Of a DNA stretch of 64,000 bases, positions 12,801 to 24,426 are shown in pieces. A program made the translations under genes and the position numbers. How positions within the stretch are numbered: position 1 is the first letter of the stretch; each line of letters starts with the position of its first letter. The notes below the pieces were generated by a model. That model had not been told where the DNA came from. It did no database searches and saw only the letters and a list, made by a program, of their open reading frames with translations. Origin of the DNA: Clitoria ternatea. Taxonomy: Eukaryota > Streptophyta > Magnoliopsida > Fabales > Fabaceae. The stretch is taken from contig CM075669.1 of NCBI GenBank assembly GCA_037962975.1, positions 188,302,501-188,366,500 on the forward strand. The letters are read 5' to 3'.

Positions 12801-13331
12801 TGTGACCGGATTGTGTCAAGGATGGAATACGTCGAGTGATGTTTGATTAGGATATATTCCGAGAGAGAAAGAGTTCTGGATTCCGAGTGGTTTATACTTA
12901 TGACCTATATGAATGAAATGAGGAGCTGTGTGGATTCCCGAGTGAAGTATAAGCGTGATGATTTACCGGGTGAACATATGACCCAAATCTGAGTGAGAGA
13001 TTACCTTGTACCTGTGTCTGCCCCAGCGAATTAGACTTAGCTCCAGCGAGTGCGCGTGCATGGAAGACTTCTGGGATGTTCGCTTAAGCGAATGATACTT
13101 CGCCGAGCGAGTCAGCGTTGTCATGGATTTCGCCCAGGCGCTGATGTGTCTCACTGAACCGAATGGGTCAGTTCGAGCCTTATTCCTTCCGCTGATTACT
13201 ATACGTATAAATGTTCTTTTATTTCCCTTGCCTTCCTCTTCCGTTTCCTATGCCGATCGTCCAGTGGCTATTTTTATGGAAAAATTTCCCCTATTTTTGG
13301 GTTTATTGTTTATTAAAATTAGGGTGTTATA
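9855..13331 (+). repeat. Right (3') LTR of the 10.7-kb element
   Basis: Near-identical copy of the left LTR with the same internal blocks: leader 10034-10567, 49-bp tandem 10953-11176, CCTTGGCCGGC at about 12159-12169, CCGAGTG array about 12280-13010, palindrome 13079-13092. It has an extra short stretch near 9983 (GCTGATTGAAG) absent from the left LTR. The end reads GTGTTATA instead of GTGTTACA. Confidence 0.85.
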
Positions 13332-13336
13332 ATAAT
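13332..13336. repeat. Target-site duplication ATAAT, right
   Basis: Exact copy of 2600-2604, placed directly after the right LTR. Confidence 0.85.
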
Positions 13337-14696
13337 GATGATTGATGAGTAACATGATAGGATACATAGTGTGAGAATGCATTGATTGGCATTTGCATCC
13401 ATGACATATCATACGCTACCGGTGAGGAATATTAGGGGGTTCCCCTAGTTGGCTCAGTGGGAGGGCGGCTCTATGCACGAGCATTTTGTTGTTCCCTCTG
13501 ACTCGGTGTGTAAGTCATGAAGCTGCCCACGCTAAGCTACGGGGAGCTGCATGTGGTTGACCCTTGTGGGGGGTGGCTCTTGAGGAGCAGGTGTCCCCAG
13601 TGGTCTTTTGGATCACAGATACCATGATATGAGTCATGGTTGGCCCGCAACACCTTATGTTGTTGATTATGTTGTTTATCGCGGTCATGGTGAAAATGAC
13701 CGGTGTTGTAAAATGGACGATGCGGTTTGGTACCAGTAAAATCAGTGATTATGCATGCATTATGAGATATGTGTACACATTATCCTACTGCAGTAAGGGC
13801 ATGGTAGGTGAGCATGCTTGACCGACAAATTGGTGTTTATTCCCACAGTCAGATCCGTATTTGTTGTTGATTATTCCATTGTGCATGTGCATTAGCCTAA
13901 GAGCATTTGCATATAGCATGGAGATATGCCAAAAGGTGATGATGATTGATGATGATTGAGATTGAGATATGATGATGTTGAGATGGGTAAATGAATACGT
14001 AAAAGACAACATGTAAAATATGAATACAACGAAAAGATATTGAATATGATGATGTTATATGTGATGGCCCAATATGATGAAAGGCTTGTTTATCTATGGT
14101 TGATGACAATGATGTTGGTCCATTGTGGCATTGAGAAATGATTTGTATATGTGTTGCTTTGCTATGAATTGATTGACGAATATGTTATATGTATATGTTG
14201 GTGAAATGAGCAATTATGATGAATATTGTTGATCTTAGCAAAGCATACATGATGTTGATATGCATATGCACATAATCTCAATTGTATTCATATTCGTCAT
14301 TTGAAATGTATAACTCACTCTCCCATGTTGTCCATTTTTAGTATTGATGCAAGAATATCATGGGATGAGGATATTTATAAAGTATAGCTTTCACAAAGGT
14401 AAATAGTGGTAATGGATTGCCTTGGCCGGCAGCAGTTGTAATTATTGTATTGTGAATGAAATGTGTATCATAGTGTAAATAATTATCGATATTGGTGGAT
14501 GTATTGTACACAACTATATATATGATTTAGTAATATTTGGGGTATTGGAGTTTATACCCATTTCATGAATATAATGATGTTGGATATGTGATCCTTTTAG
14601 GTATGTATAAGTGTTGACGATATATAAATTTGAGGTTGAATCGGATGTGGTCAAATATGGAATATATTGGGGATGTATGTTGCATGACCATATAGA

Positions 14697-14739
<43 letters not shown>

Positions 14740-15103
14740 TAGGCAATGAATGTTTATGATTTATGTGTAAGATTGGTTGTGGCCTAATAGGCTAGTGTTG
14801 TATGCATGCATGCTTTGCCGAGCCTTTTCTCATATCTTTATATATGGGACTAGGCGTGTGCCCTGTATACATATTCTTCTTCCGTTGTAAACTCTATTAT
14901 TTTTATATACAATTATGGGTGATTTATCTTGCGATCCAGTTATAAATTATTAAATCTCACTCTTCAGTTTTTTGTGGTTTGGATCTTGATGTAATCATTG
15001 AGGTGTTTCGAAATTATTTCAAACGTGAAAAACTTACTCGCATTTTTATGAATTATTTATTTTGATTACGTTGGGATTTGGGTTTAGAAAATCGGGTGTG
15101 ACA
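13337..15103 (+). mobile_element. Family-A long LTR, right segment
   Basis: Continuation of 1154-2604 after the insertion; reverse complement of 17205 to about 18960 (for example the GATGTAATCATTGAGGTG block at 14988-15005 against the CACCTCAATGATTACATC block at 17307-17324). It contains an acceptor-like CATTTTTAG (14333-14341), CCTTGGCCGGC at 14420-14430, a (TA)n run and the LTR end GGGTGTGACA at 15103. Short open frames are not conserved between the two copies. Confidence 0.75.
14699..14738. repeat. (TA)n microsatellite
   Basis: About 19 uninterrupted TA units inside the family-A LTR. The inverted copy has only a short TATATA at the matching place (about 17573), so the run expanded in this copy. 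Confidence 0.9.
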
Positions 15104-16440
15104 CAAACCAAAAAGTGATATTCAAGCGCAACAGCGTTTTGCACAGCAGACCAGACTTTTGCTTATGTGGAGTGCATGATACTTTGATTGAGTGAGCGTA
15201 AATTACCAGACTTGTACTATCAAGAATATTAACAATAATGCATCAGACTTTTGATAGTTAAAGATTTAGAGAGAGAGACAATACACAAGCAATTTATACT
15301 GGTTCACCTCTAACCTGGAGACTACATCCAATACCTTCAACTTTGAAGGATTTCCACTATGTAAAAATCATTTACATCAGATGTTAAGTATTATTGACAC
15401 CAGCCACTCTTGGCTTAAGCACAGCCCGTGCTTCTGAGTATTCTTGAATCCGGCCAATCTTGGCTTAAGTACAACTCATGCTCTGAGTATTCTTGACTCC
15501 AGCCACTCCAGGCTTAAACACAACCTATGCTTCAACACACCAGATCCCTCTAGATTCCTATGAGTATTATTTTATAGCACCCACTCCTGGGACAGACCCA
15601 AGTATTCTTTCACAAGCTACTCCTAGCTCAAACCCCGAGTATTCTTTCAAAAGCCTTTCCAGGTCAACAGTGTTTCCCACACTAACAGAGCCTGGCAATA
15701 CACCAAACCTGTCCTATCAAAGGATTGGAAGAATTATTGCAAATTGAATGAATAACCCTTCTAACTTAGCTGAGCTAAGTGATCAACTACATGAGTTGGT
15801 TTATAAAGAAAAAGAAGGACTTATTCATTTAGTAGACTCAATACCTATGTAATATGAAACAAGAGTACGAGAGGTACTGAGCGTTAAAGCATAACCAGAA
15901 ATGATATGCTCTTCGAAGAGTAGAGAGATATGAGTTGGTGGTATATCTCTAGTTGCTATGGCTTTTTGGAGAGAAGAGATGCACATAGCGAGCTTTCTTT
16001 TTCTTCATGGCAATTCTTCTTGGTCTAATTTCTTCTCCTTGAGCAGATTGTCATTTCATTCTTTTTCTTAGGCTTTTGTATATGATCGTCTGGTGTCTTT
16101 CCATACTTCCTCTTTTGATTCACACTTTTTCTTAGTGTGTTTTTCCCTCCTTCCTTTTCTTCAACAAGCTCTCCCACTTTCTCTATTTTTTATTTTTTAT
16201 GTTCTCTGAATTCTTTGCTCTTGCTCAAGTCTGTTCCTGCTCTCTTGCTTTATCTTCTTTTGAAGGGATTAGTTCTATTTATAGATGATTTTTCCAAGGA
16301 TCCCATGGAGAGGGTAACTAATATAAGTCCACTGGGAGATGATATGTTCACAGAGAAGGATGTTGCACAATGGATAACAAGGTTTCTTTTGTCAGAGAGA
16401 GACGTTCTGAGCACGTAATTGTAGAAGGCTTTGAGATATG
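15104..16440 (-). mobile_element. Copia-type LTR remnant, minus orientation
   Basis: Shares with 27176-27891 the TATACTGGTTCACC block (15296-15309; TATTGGTTCACC at 27539) and the GAGTATTCTT tandem block. On the minus strand a TATA-like CTATAAATAG lies at about 16274-16283, so transcription would run leftward. It abuts the end of the family-A LTR at 15103 and is probably the 3' LTR of the copia element whose primer site is near 27170. The frames at 15493-15747 and 16137-16418 are repeat or low-complexity artefacts. Confidence 0.5.
15390..15660. repeat. About 50-bp imperfect tandem repeat
   Basis: Four to five copies of a unit of roughly 49 bases built on GAGTATTCTTGAnTCC, CCAnTCTTGGCTTAAG and CACAnCnnATGCT. 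A shorter version (unit about 43 bases) occurs at 27640-27760, linking the two LTR remnants. Confidence 0.65.
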
Positions 16441-17009
16441 TGCGAACATAGATAGGGTTGAGATAGCGTAAGTTTCACAAAGGAGGAAGCTTTTATTCAG
16501 AGTATGCGCCCTTAATCCGGTAAATGATATTAAAGATTATTATTTAGATATTAAAAATGAGGATAAATTTTTAATGTTCTAAAACAATTGTTGGAAGAAC
16601 ACCACAAATAAAACTTTAATATTTAACCCTAGACCTTTTAAAGACCTATCTCATATCTAAGGATATGAGAAGGGATGTAGTTTAAACAAATGTTTACTTA
16701 GGACCATCAATTTCATGACCACCATATAAGTAATAGCGAAATATACAAGTTAATTCGAGAGCAAAAGTGGATATGAGAAATGATCCATGTAAGCACAAGG
16801 TGATTTCTAAAACTTAATGAAAATATGTACGTCCATCTATACAAACATTCCAGAATTGGAAGTATATGCATTTAATTAAGGAAGTATGCCAAGGAAGCTT
16901 CCTATAAGAAATCGAGGTGTACAATAAGTATTCAAGGGTAAAGGATTAAAGTACAAGGCATAAGGGACCAAGGAGTATAAGGTAAGTACCCAAAAATGGT
17001 AAAAATGTA
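16441..17009. other. Unassigned non-coding segment
   Basis: AT-rich, no gene and no clear LTR boundary. It lies between the copia LTR remnant and the AATCGATT cluster that belongs to the LTR ending at 25619. The left end of that LTR should be in or near this segment, but I could not find it. Confidence 0.4.
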
Positions 17010-17204
17010 ATTTTAGAACTGATCTAATTGATTAAGCTAATCTGTTATTAAGCCAATCGATTATGCTGACAGCTAAATAATTGCCATCATCCAGAATGTC
17101 CATATTCGATTACGCCTAAAACAGAATGTCCATAATTGATTAAGCTAATCAATTACGACGTCCAGTGAACCAATTTCCATATTCCAGAATGACCCTAATC
17201 GATT
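17010..17204 (-). mobile_element. Left piece of the LTR that resumes at 22245, with AATCGATTA cluster
   Basis: TTGATTAAGCTAATC, AATCGATTA and CCAGAATGTCCA motifs alternate here and again directly after the inserted solo LTR (22240-22290: GATTAAGCTAACTGATTAG, CCCAGAATGT). The two pieces therefore formed one stretch before the insertion. The last five bases, GATTA (17200-17204), are the target duplication. Confidence 0.65.
17200..17204. repeat. Target-site duplication GATTA, left
   Basis: GATTA before the TGTCACACC end, repeated at 22240-22244. The target lay inside an AATCGATTA motif. Confidence 0.85.
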
Positions 17205-18934
17205 ATGTCACACCGTGATTTTCCAGACCCAAATCCCGATGTAATCAAGATAAATCGTTAATGAAAATACAAGTAAATTTTTTCACGTTTGAAATAATTT
17301 CAAAGCACCTCAATGATTACATCAAGATCCGAACCACAGAAAATCAAAGAGTGAGATTTAATATTTTATAACTGGATCGTAGAACAATTCTCCCATGATT
17401 GTATACAAAAATAACAGGGTTTACAGCGGAAGAAGAATATGTATACAGGGCATACACCTAGTCCCATATATGAAGATGTGAGAAGAGGCTCGGCAAAGCA
17501 TGCAAGCACACAACACAAGCCTATTTGGCCATAACCAATCTTACACATAAATCATAAACATGCATTGCTCTAAATATATATACACATGCATCTTTATGGT
17601 CATATAACATACATCCCCATTATCGATATTCCATAATTGACCACATCCGATTCAACCTTAAAATCAAGTATCATCAACACTTATACATCCCCAAAATGAT
17701 TATATAATCAACATCATTATATTCATCAAATAGGTATGAATTCCAATACCCCAAATATCAATACATCATCCACTTATATTATCATTTACAACACATCAAT
17801 TGATATCAATAATTATCAAGGCTATAACAATACAATAATTACAATAACTGCCGACCAAGGCATTCCATTACCACTATTTTACCTTCACAAAAGCTTTACT
17901 TCAAAAATATCCTTATCCCATGATATTTATGCATCAATGTTAAAAATGGACAACATGGGAGAGTGAGTTATACATTTCAAATAACAAATATGAATACAAT
18001 TGAGATTATGTGCATATGTATGTCAACATCATGTATGCTTTGCTAAAATCATCAATGATCATCATAATTCATTCATCCCAACAATATACATAAACCATAT
18101 TTATCAATCAACTCATAGCAAAGCAACACATATACACATCATTTCTTATTCATTTTCATCAATCATAGACAAACAAGCCCCTCATCACATTGGGCCATCG
18201 CATACAACATTATCATATTCAATATCTTTTCATTGTATTCATATTTTACATGTTGTCTTTTAGGTATTTATTTACCCATCTCATCATCATCATATCTCAA
18301 TCTCAATCCTTATCAATCATCATCAATCATTATCACCTTTTGGCATATCTCCATGCTATATGCAAATGCTCTTAGGCTAATGCATATGCACAATGGAACA
18401 ATAACAACACATGTGGATCCGACTGTGGCAAATAAACATCAAATTATAGGTCAAGCATAGGTGTGCTACTATGCTCCTACTGCAGTAGTATAATGTGTAC
18501 ACATATCTCATAATGCATGCATAATCACCAATTTTACTGGTACCAAACCGCATCGCCTATATGTAGCACTAGTCACCCCATGACTTGCAGATCAACAACA
18601 ACATGGCCTCACTTGCCAAAATTGCTACGGGCCCCTCCCGATCACACATCGAGAGAGCCGTGCCCTGTTGGACACTGAGGTAACTTGCTCAACACAGAGC
18701 CGCCCGTCCACTGGGCTCACCACATAGGGTGCCTCGTCACCAAACTATAGACAGCTTCGTAATTCCCAAAATCACTAGGGAACAACAATAATTTACCCAT
18801 GCACTGTGTCGCCCTCCCACTGGGCCCGCCTATTAGAACCCCTAACATTCCACATAGACAACGCATGATATGCCATGGATGCAAATACCAATCGATGCAT
18901 TCTAACACTATGCACCCTATCATGCTACTCATCA

Positions 18935-18965
18935 ATCATCATCACCAACACCAACACCAACACCA
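18935..18965. repeat. (CACCAA)n microsatellite
   Basis: Four to five CACCAA-like units in the solo LTR; a minor length repeat. Confidence 0.7.
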
Positions 18966-19971
18966 TCATACAATCTTTAGTGGATTTTATCATCATTGGT
19001 TTTAGCCATTGTTTCAAGTTTTAAGTGTGGCATTTTATTTCAACATACGTATATCATACATGCAAGTCAATGCTTGTAATCATTCACAATGGCATAACAA
19101 ACATCAATAACATTCATCAATCTTTCATCAATATTACCACATAATTTCTTAGTGGATTTTTCATTTCATTGATCATCACCATTGTTTTACTTTCTAATGT
19201 GGCATTCATAACATCTCATTAATACAATTCAAACCACACATACAAGATCACACTTGTATCAAACATAATGGTATCAACAAATCATCAATAATAACAATCA
19301 TCCATCATTACTCATTATTGACATCATCTTCGATTCATCGATTTATAAGAAACACATTGTCATGCAATCATCCCCTCATTAGTTTCATCATGATGCAAGG
19401 GTGTGTCTTGCAACCACATCATTTAACTTTTCATTATCAAACATCATAACATATCATTAGTGGTGTACATTTATGTTTTCACAACATATCATAGGTACAT
19501 ACATATTTTCCAATGTCTCAATCAATATCAAACACCACCAAGACACACCATCTTTATATACCTCTAATACAATCTCTTGTCTTTACATAAAAAGGGGTTT
19601 TGGGTAATAATAAGCTCATGATAATTTCAATATTAAAACATATGAGAAAGGTTCATTTTAGTCTTATAAATAGTGGGACATGTCACAATTATCGCCTATT
19701 AGTCCCAATTTGATAACCATAAAAAGTTGGGTTTAAAACCTCTTAAACTTAAATTTTACAATACAGTAGGTCCGGTGTTTTACGTCTAATGAGAGTTAGC
19801 AAACCCCAATTAAGGTAAGACCCATTTTTACACCTCCTTGATACAATTATCTATAACTTTCATGAAGAAGTTAGAGGCCAGAAATGTCATTTAGATATCC
19901 AAATAGGCCAAATACAGTAAGGGAAGTATAACAGTTAGAAAAATAGCATAACAGAGGCCATAACAGGGCCA

Positions 19972-20204
19972 TGAATCGATTCACCCCTTGCATGAATCGA
20001 TTCATGTGTGCATAGACCCAAAATAGTGGAAACAGAGGGCCTTGAATCGATTCACACCCCGTATGGATCGATTCAAACATTATGAAAATGAGGAACAATA
20101 AATCCAGTGGGTCTTGAATCGATTCAAGGCTTCGTATGAATCGAATCAAGCCCATCTACTAGCCTCTAAATCGATTCAAACACTATTTTGAATCGATTCA
20201 TGAC
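19972..20204. repeat. AATCGATT palindrome cluster in the solo LTR
   Basis: About nine copies of GAATCGATTC or near variants in 233 bases. This is the inverted counterpart of 1324-1558. The open frame at 19871-20155 is only a read-through of this cluster. Confidence 0.8.
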
Positions 20205-22239
20205 AGCACAGTCCCCTTTTTATGCAAAAAAAGCCATATTTTTGAACTTCTAATCCCCCTAACTTTTTCATACGAATTCCAATGCCCACTAAATTTTAAC
20301 ACCAACTTATATACATTATTTGTGACGTGTGGCCACCAGCCATACTCAAAATTCCCAAAAATGAGGGACTTATGCACATAAATGCATTTATACTGTTTCA
20401 AGGTATTTTTATGCAACTCAAGGGCCTATTCTCAATGGAATTGGTCCATTCCAATTCCTACAAGTCATAAACTACGTACATGGGCTATTGGAACTATTCC
20501 ATGACGTTTAATCATACTAAAACTCAATATAGCCCTATTAGTTCCTCAATTATGCATAACATCATAAACACATCATCATAATTTGAACAATCCATCCATC
20601 CATGGATGTCCATCAACAATTAAATAATGCCCTTCAAAAGGGACCACTAAATATTCATCATCATCTCATATATACATGACTCCCAAAGTCATCAAATTGC
20701 CAAGCATATCATTTATCACATTACCAAGCATCTTATCATTTCATTATATTCATGGCAATGCAAACATGAGTATAAATCATATATACATCAATCACCAATA
20801 ATTCTACTCATGCAATTGAAATGTAAACTCCTCTCCTACCTCGAGAGAAGACCCACAATGATCTGCACGCTCCGAATGTTCCACCACATTGCCCAGAATA
20901 TAATCTACACCAACATACATACATACACATACATACAATCATCAAACAATCTCAAGGAATCATCACAACTCTAACAAATTGTTAACATCACATAGGGCTT
21001 GTATCAAGTCCTAGACTTTCTAAAACACCAATTCATACCATTATGTTAGGTTTTGGGAAATAATTCTCTAAATCTTAAGGGTAAGCCACACCTAATCATC
21101 AACAATATCATATCCCTCATCAAAAGGCATCCAATATCATACAAACCATCCAATTGTCATCTTTGTCACTCAAGGTTCAACATGATCCAACATAGCCTCT
21201 TTAAAGCCATCATCAATTAACAATTTCAATTCATTAATCCATCACTCGTGGTCATCTACCATTATCATTATTATCAACAACAATAACTAATGCCCATCAT
21301 TCCAAACATTATTTCTAAACACAAAAGTTATTCCTATGACAATAAATCATCAATTCCTTAATTTTTTGCCAAAAGCCCCAATTCCTAAAGTTAGGGTTTT
21401 CACCAAAAATTCATAATCATCAATTCCAACCATTTATATGCATTATTTCTAACATCCTTAGGCTAGCAACAATGTATCCCATTCTTTATCAACAACAAAA
21501 ATGAATCCCCAAGGATTATCCAACCTAGGGTTTAGTTCTAAAAGCCATTATCCATCAAAATAACATCTAATCCCTCATTACAATACTTAAATAAACTCAA
21601 AACCATCAAGAAAAGCCATGGGTGTTCAAAAACCATACCTCTCCTCCAAGCCCAAAGCCAAACTTAAAAATAAGGGAAGAGAAGAAGAAATGAGCTTCAA
21701 TCAACATCATCTCCTTCAAGCTCCATGGTGCAACGAAAATGAAGAGGGAAGGAGGGCACACCACATTTAGGGTTTTAGAGAAAAAAGAGAAGATGAAGAA
21801 GATGAAGAGGGTATGAGGAAAAGAGAATAGGAAAATGTATTGCCTCTAAGGAAATGAAAACTAACGTGAATGAGGAGAAGAAAGAAGAGTTTTGTGTTTT
21901 AATTTTAAACCCCCTTCATTAAAATTTTACCATTTCATGATAAATAAGATTTCCGTTTGGACTCAATACTCAATCCAAAAATTATTCCGAATATATATTC
22001 AGATCCTTAATAATATTCTTAACAGCTCTGACTAACGGCATCTCAATTGGAGATACTTAGTCTAACACCCATATTTTAATCGGGTATAATTTCGCCTCAT
22101 TTAGTCTCTATTTATGAATATCCATAATAAATCTCAATTTAATTATTTCTAAATTTTTGGGACATGTATCAACCCATATATAATTATTTACAATTTATCC
22201 CTCTCAATTAATTATTTTTATAAATTTTGGGATGTTGCA

Positions 22240-22244
22240 GATTA
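22240..22244. repeat. Target-site duplication GATTA, right
   Basis: Exact copy of 17200-17204 directly after GGGATGTTGCA. Confidence 0.85.
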
Positions 22245-23559
22245 AGCTAACTGATTAGGCCATCCCAGAATGTAGAAATTATGCAAAAAAACCATATTTT
22301 TGTGAGTTTCTAGCCTACCAAAACTTATCCTAATCATATCCAATCATTGCCAAACTTTGTGGAAACACACCAAATAAGACTTGCTAGACTCAATCACACT
22401 CAAGGATTCATAACCATGAGGTTTAATCATGGGATTATGCATAAAAGGCATTTTTCAAAATAATGACAAACCTAAAACCATTCAAACCACATCAATTATG
22501 TTCCAAACCAATGTCAACAAGTTTCAAATATGTAATAGGGTTTATACACCCTAGTCCCAACTCCTAGAACCTCTTGGATCAAAATATGACCCACTCATTT
22601 CCTTAATATACATACAAAACTATTATTTCATTCAACCATACATCTTTTATATGATCTCTAATCATCATAACAATCATGATTTCTCCAAGCATGTATCCAA
22701 ATATCATTCAGTATATATATATATATATTATGGCGCAAAATTCACCAAGTCATATATCATCATGTCATGCATCATCATACATCTCTTAGTGATACAAAAT
22801 GATCACAAGCTTAATTCAAATGATCCTAATGTATCAAATACCATTCTAGGATGTCAAGTCATCAATATCCAAACATCATCATACTTATAAGGCATTAAGC
22901 AATAATATAATTGTACGAAGCAATGCCATATACAACCATTTCAAAAGGGATATACAAAAGTTATTTATCATAAAACATGCCAGTCAAAGCATCTACACTA
23001 ACTCTTCCTTCACACCATACCTCATCTCTTTGACAAGCTCTACTCCATGGTCATGCCCTACAACACAAGAACTTAAAAGTAAACAACATGGAGAGTGGGC
23101 ATACTTTCTTAATGATGAAAATCAACAAAGTGTGATAACATAGATATGAATGCAATTCAACATATTCTCTTATCAAGGAGTTCAATCAACCAACAAGGCC
23201 ACATAATTTATTAATTGCCATTGAACACTCATGTTTATGCATAATAAGTCCATCGATCAAGGACATCACCAAGCAAAACCAAATCATTAATTGATAACAT
23301 TATCAAATTCATTACCAAATCCACAAACAACATCAAGGGATCATCACAACAACAATACCACTTGGTTAATGACCACTATGGGGTCTATTTCTCAATTTAC
23401 ACTCTCTATAAGGTATCATTCTCTTGGTCAGTCTTAACTCATATACCATGTTCCTATGGCTAATGCATATGTCATACTGTATAATGCATATGAAATGGAT
23501 CCATTTTGAAACATTTTCTCATAACCCATGCGCATATGGTTTTTCTTTTCAATAATTGC

Positions 23560-23870
23560 AACCATGCATAGTTGCTTAAGCCTTTATCTCCCGTAAGGGT
23601 GCTTTTCACAAGATCCTGTAAGATTTGTGTCATCTCCATATTTCAAGTGATCGTAATCATTGAGGAGCATTCAAATACGAGTCCCCTGTAAGGGTCCTCT
23701 TTCTCAGTCCCGCAAGACCTTTATCATTTTAATACGCTTGTGATCGCAACCACGTTCATTTGTTAACATATTGGTTTCCCCCACATAAGGATACTCCCTT
23801 TCATAGTCTCGCAAGACCTTCTTTATATTTGATATATTTTGTGATCGTAACCACATATGAATGCAATGTC
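23560..23870. repeat. About 100-bp imperfect tandem repeat, three copies
   Basis: Each copy has GTGATCGnAACCA, CCCnnTAAGGnTnCTCT and CAGTCnCGCAAGACCTT in the same order. Spacing is roughly 90-105 bases. Not seen elsewhere in the window. Confidence 0.6.
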
Positions 23871-24410
23871 ATGCATGCCATGAATGCAATAATGCATATG
23901 CTAACCTTAGCTTCTCAAGCATTCCTCACCCGCTCACTTGGGGTTATAATTCATACTTAAAATCATAGTTAGTGGTGTACAACTAACCACAAGGCCATCC
24001 AAGGCTTATCAATCATATTATTCACAATATAATAACTAAGGATTTATATCATATTAATCCACACATGGGGATCAAAGAGTATACCAATAATCATACTCTA
24101 AATTTATGCTCACACCAAAAGAGTCAATCTAAATTCAATCATCAATTATGGAATCAATCTCAATCGATAGCACCCATAGAGGTAGTATATCCACACAAGG
24201 AAAACATGTAATATGCATTGATATATACATTATTTATATAAATAGAATCATGCATTTAGAAAATATACTTCTCTCCTACCTCAAGAGAAGTACTCTTCCG
24301 GGTTAGATAGTCCTGTGCCGCTAGAGTTATCAAACCCTACATTAAATAATTTTAAGACCACATCAATGAATCATTCAACATCATTTTCAATTTATGCATA
24401 CAACTAACTG

Positions 24411-24426
24411 TATATATATATATATT
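24411..24426. repeat. (TA)n short microsatellite
   Basis: Eight or so TA units inside the subfamily-B LTR. Confidence 0.7.

Larger units (their letters stand above)
2605..13331 (+). mobile_element. Non-autonomous large LTR retrotransposon (LARD-type), complete
   Basis: A full-length 10.7-kb element: a 3467-base left LTR, a primer site, a 3.8-kb internal region with no recognisable protein, a purine-rich tract, and a 3477-base right LTR, flanked by ATAAT duplications. The primer site matches initiator-Met tRNA, and the 3' end of the internal region carries a GAGGACGAAATTC plus purine-tract signature familiar from Tekay/Del-type chromoviruses (known family feature; assignment is my inference). 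Without gag or pol it must have been moved by a relative's proteins. In 4801-5400 against 12061-12660 I count 5 differences in 600 bases, so insertion is fairly recent. The terminal CA of the right LTR has decayed to TA. Confidence 0.85.
17205..22239 (-). mobile_element. Family-A solo LTR, 5035 bases, minus orientation
   Basis: On the minus strand it runs TGCAACATCCC (22239) to GGTGTGACA (17205) and is flanked by GATTA duplications. No internal direct repeat pair, primer site or coding region is visible inside, so it is best read as a solo LTR left by LTR-LTR recombination. Landmarks in sense order: ATTATTCCGAATA block (21982-21995), CT-rich leader (about 21640-21880), donor-like GAG|GTAGGAGAGG (about 20831-20846), AATCGATT cluster (19972-20204), CTCTCATTAGACG (about 19783-19795), acceptor-like site near 17950, end block. 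It is the inverted relative of 1154-2604 plus 13337-15103. Open frames inside are short and not conserved between copies. Confidence 0.8.

Noticed and set aside
15900..17000. Left end of the LTR that ends at 25619
   Set aside because: I looked for a TG terminus preceded by TAGAG (the five bases after 25619) and found no convincing match, so no boundary is claimed.
17205..22239. Reading this as a complete element with its own two LTRs
   Set aside because: No internal direct repeats, primer site or polypurine tract seen; the single TG...CA unit with GATTA flanks fits a solo LTR better.
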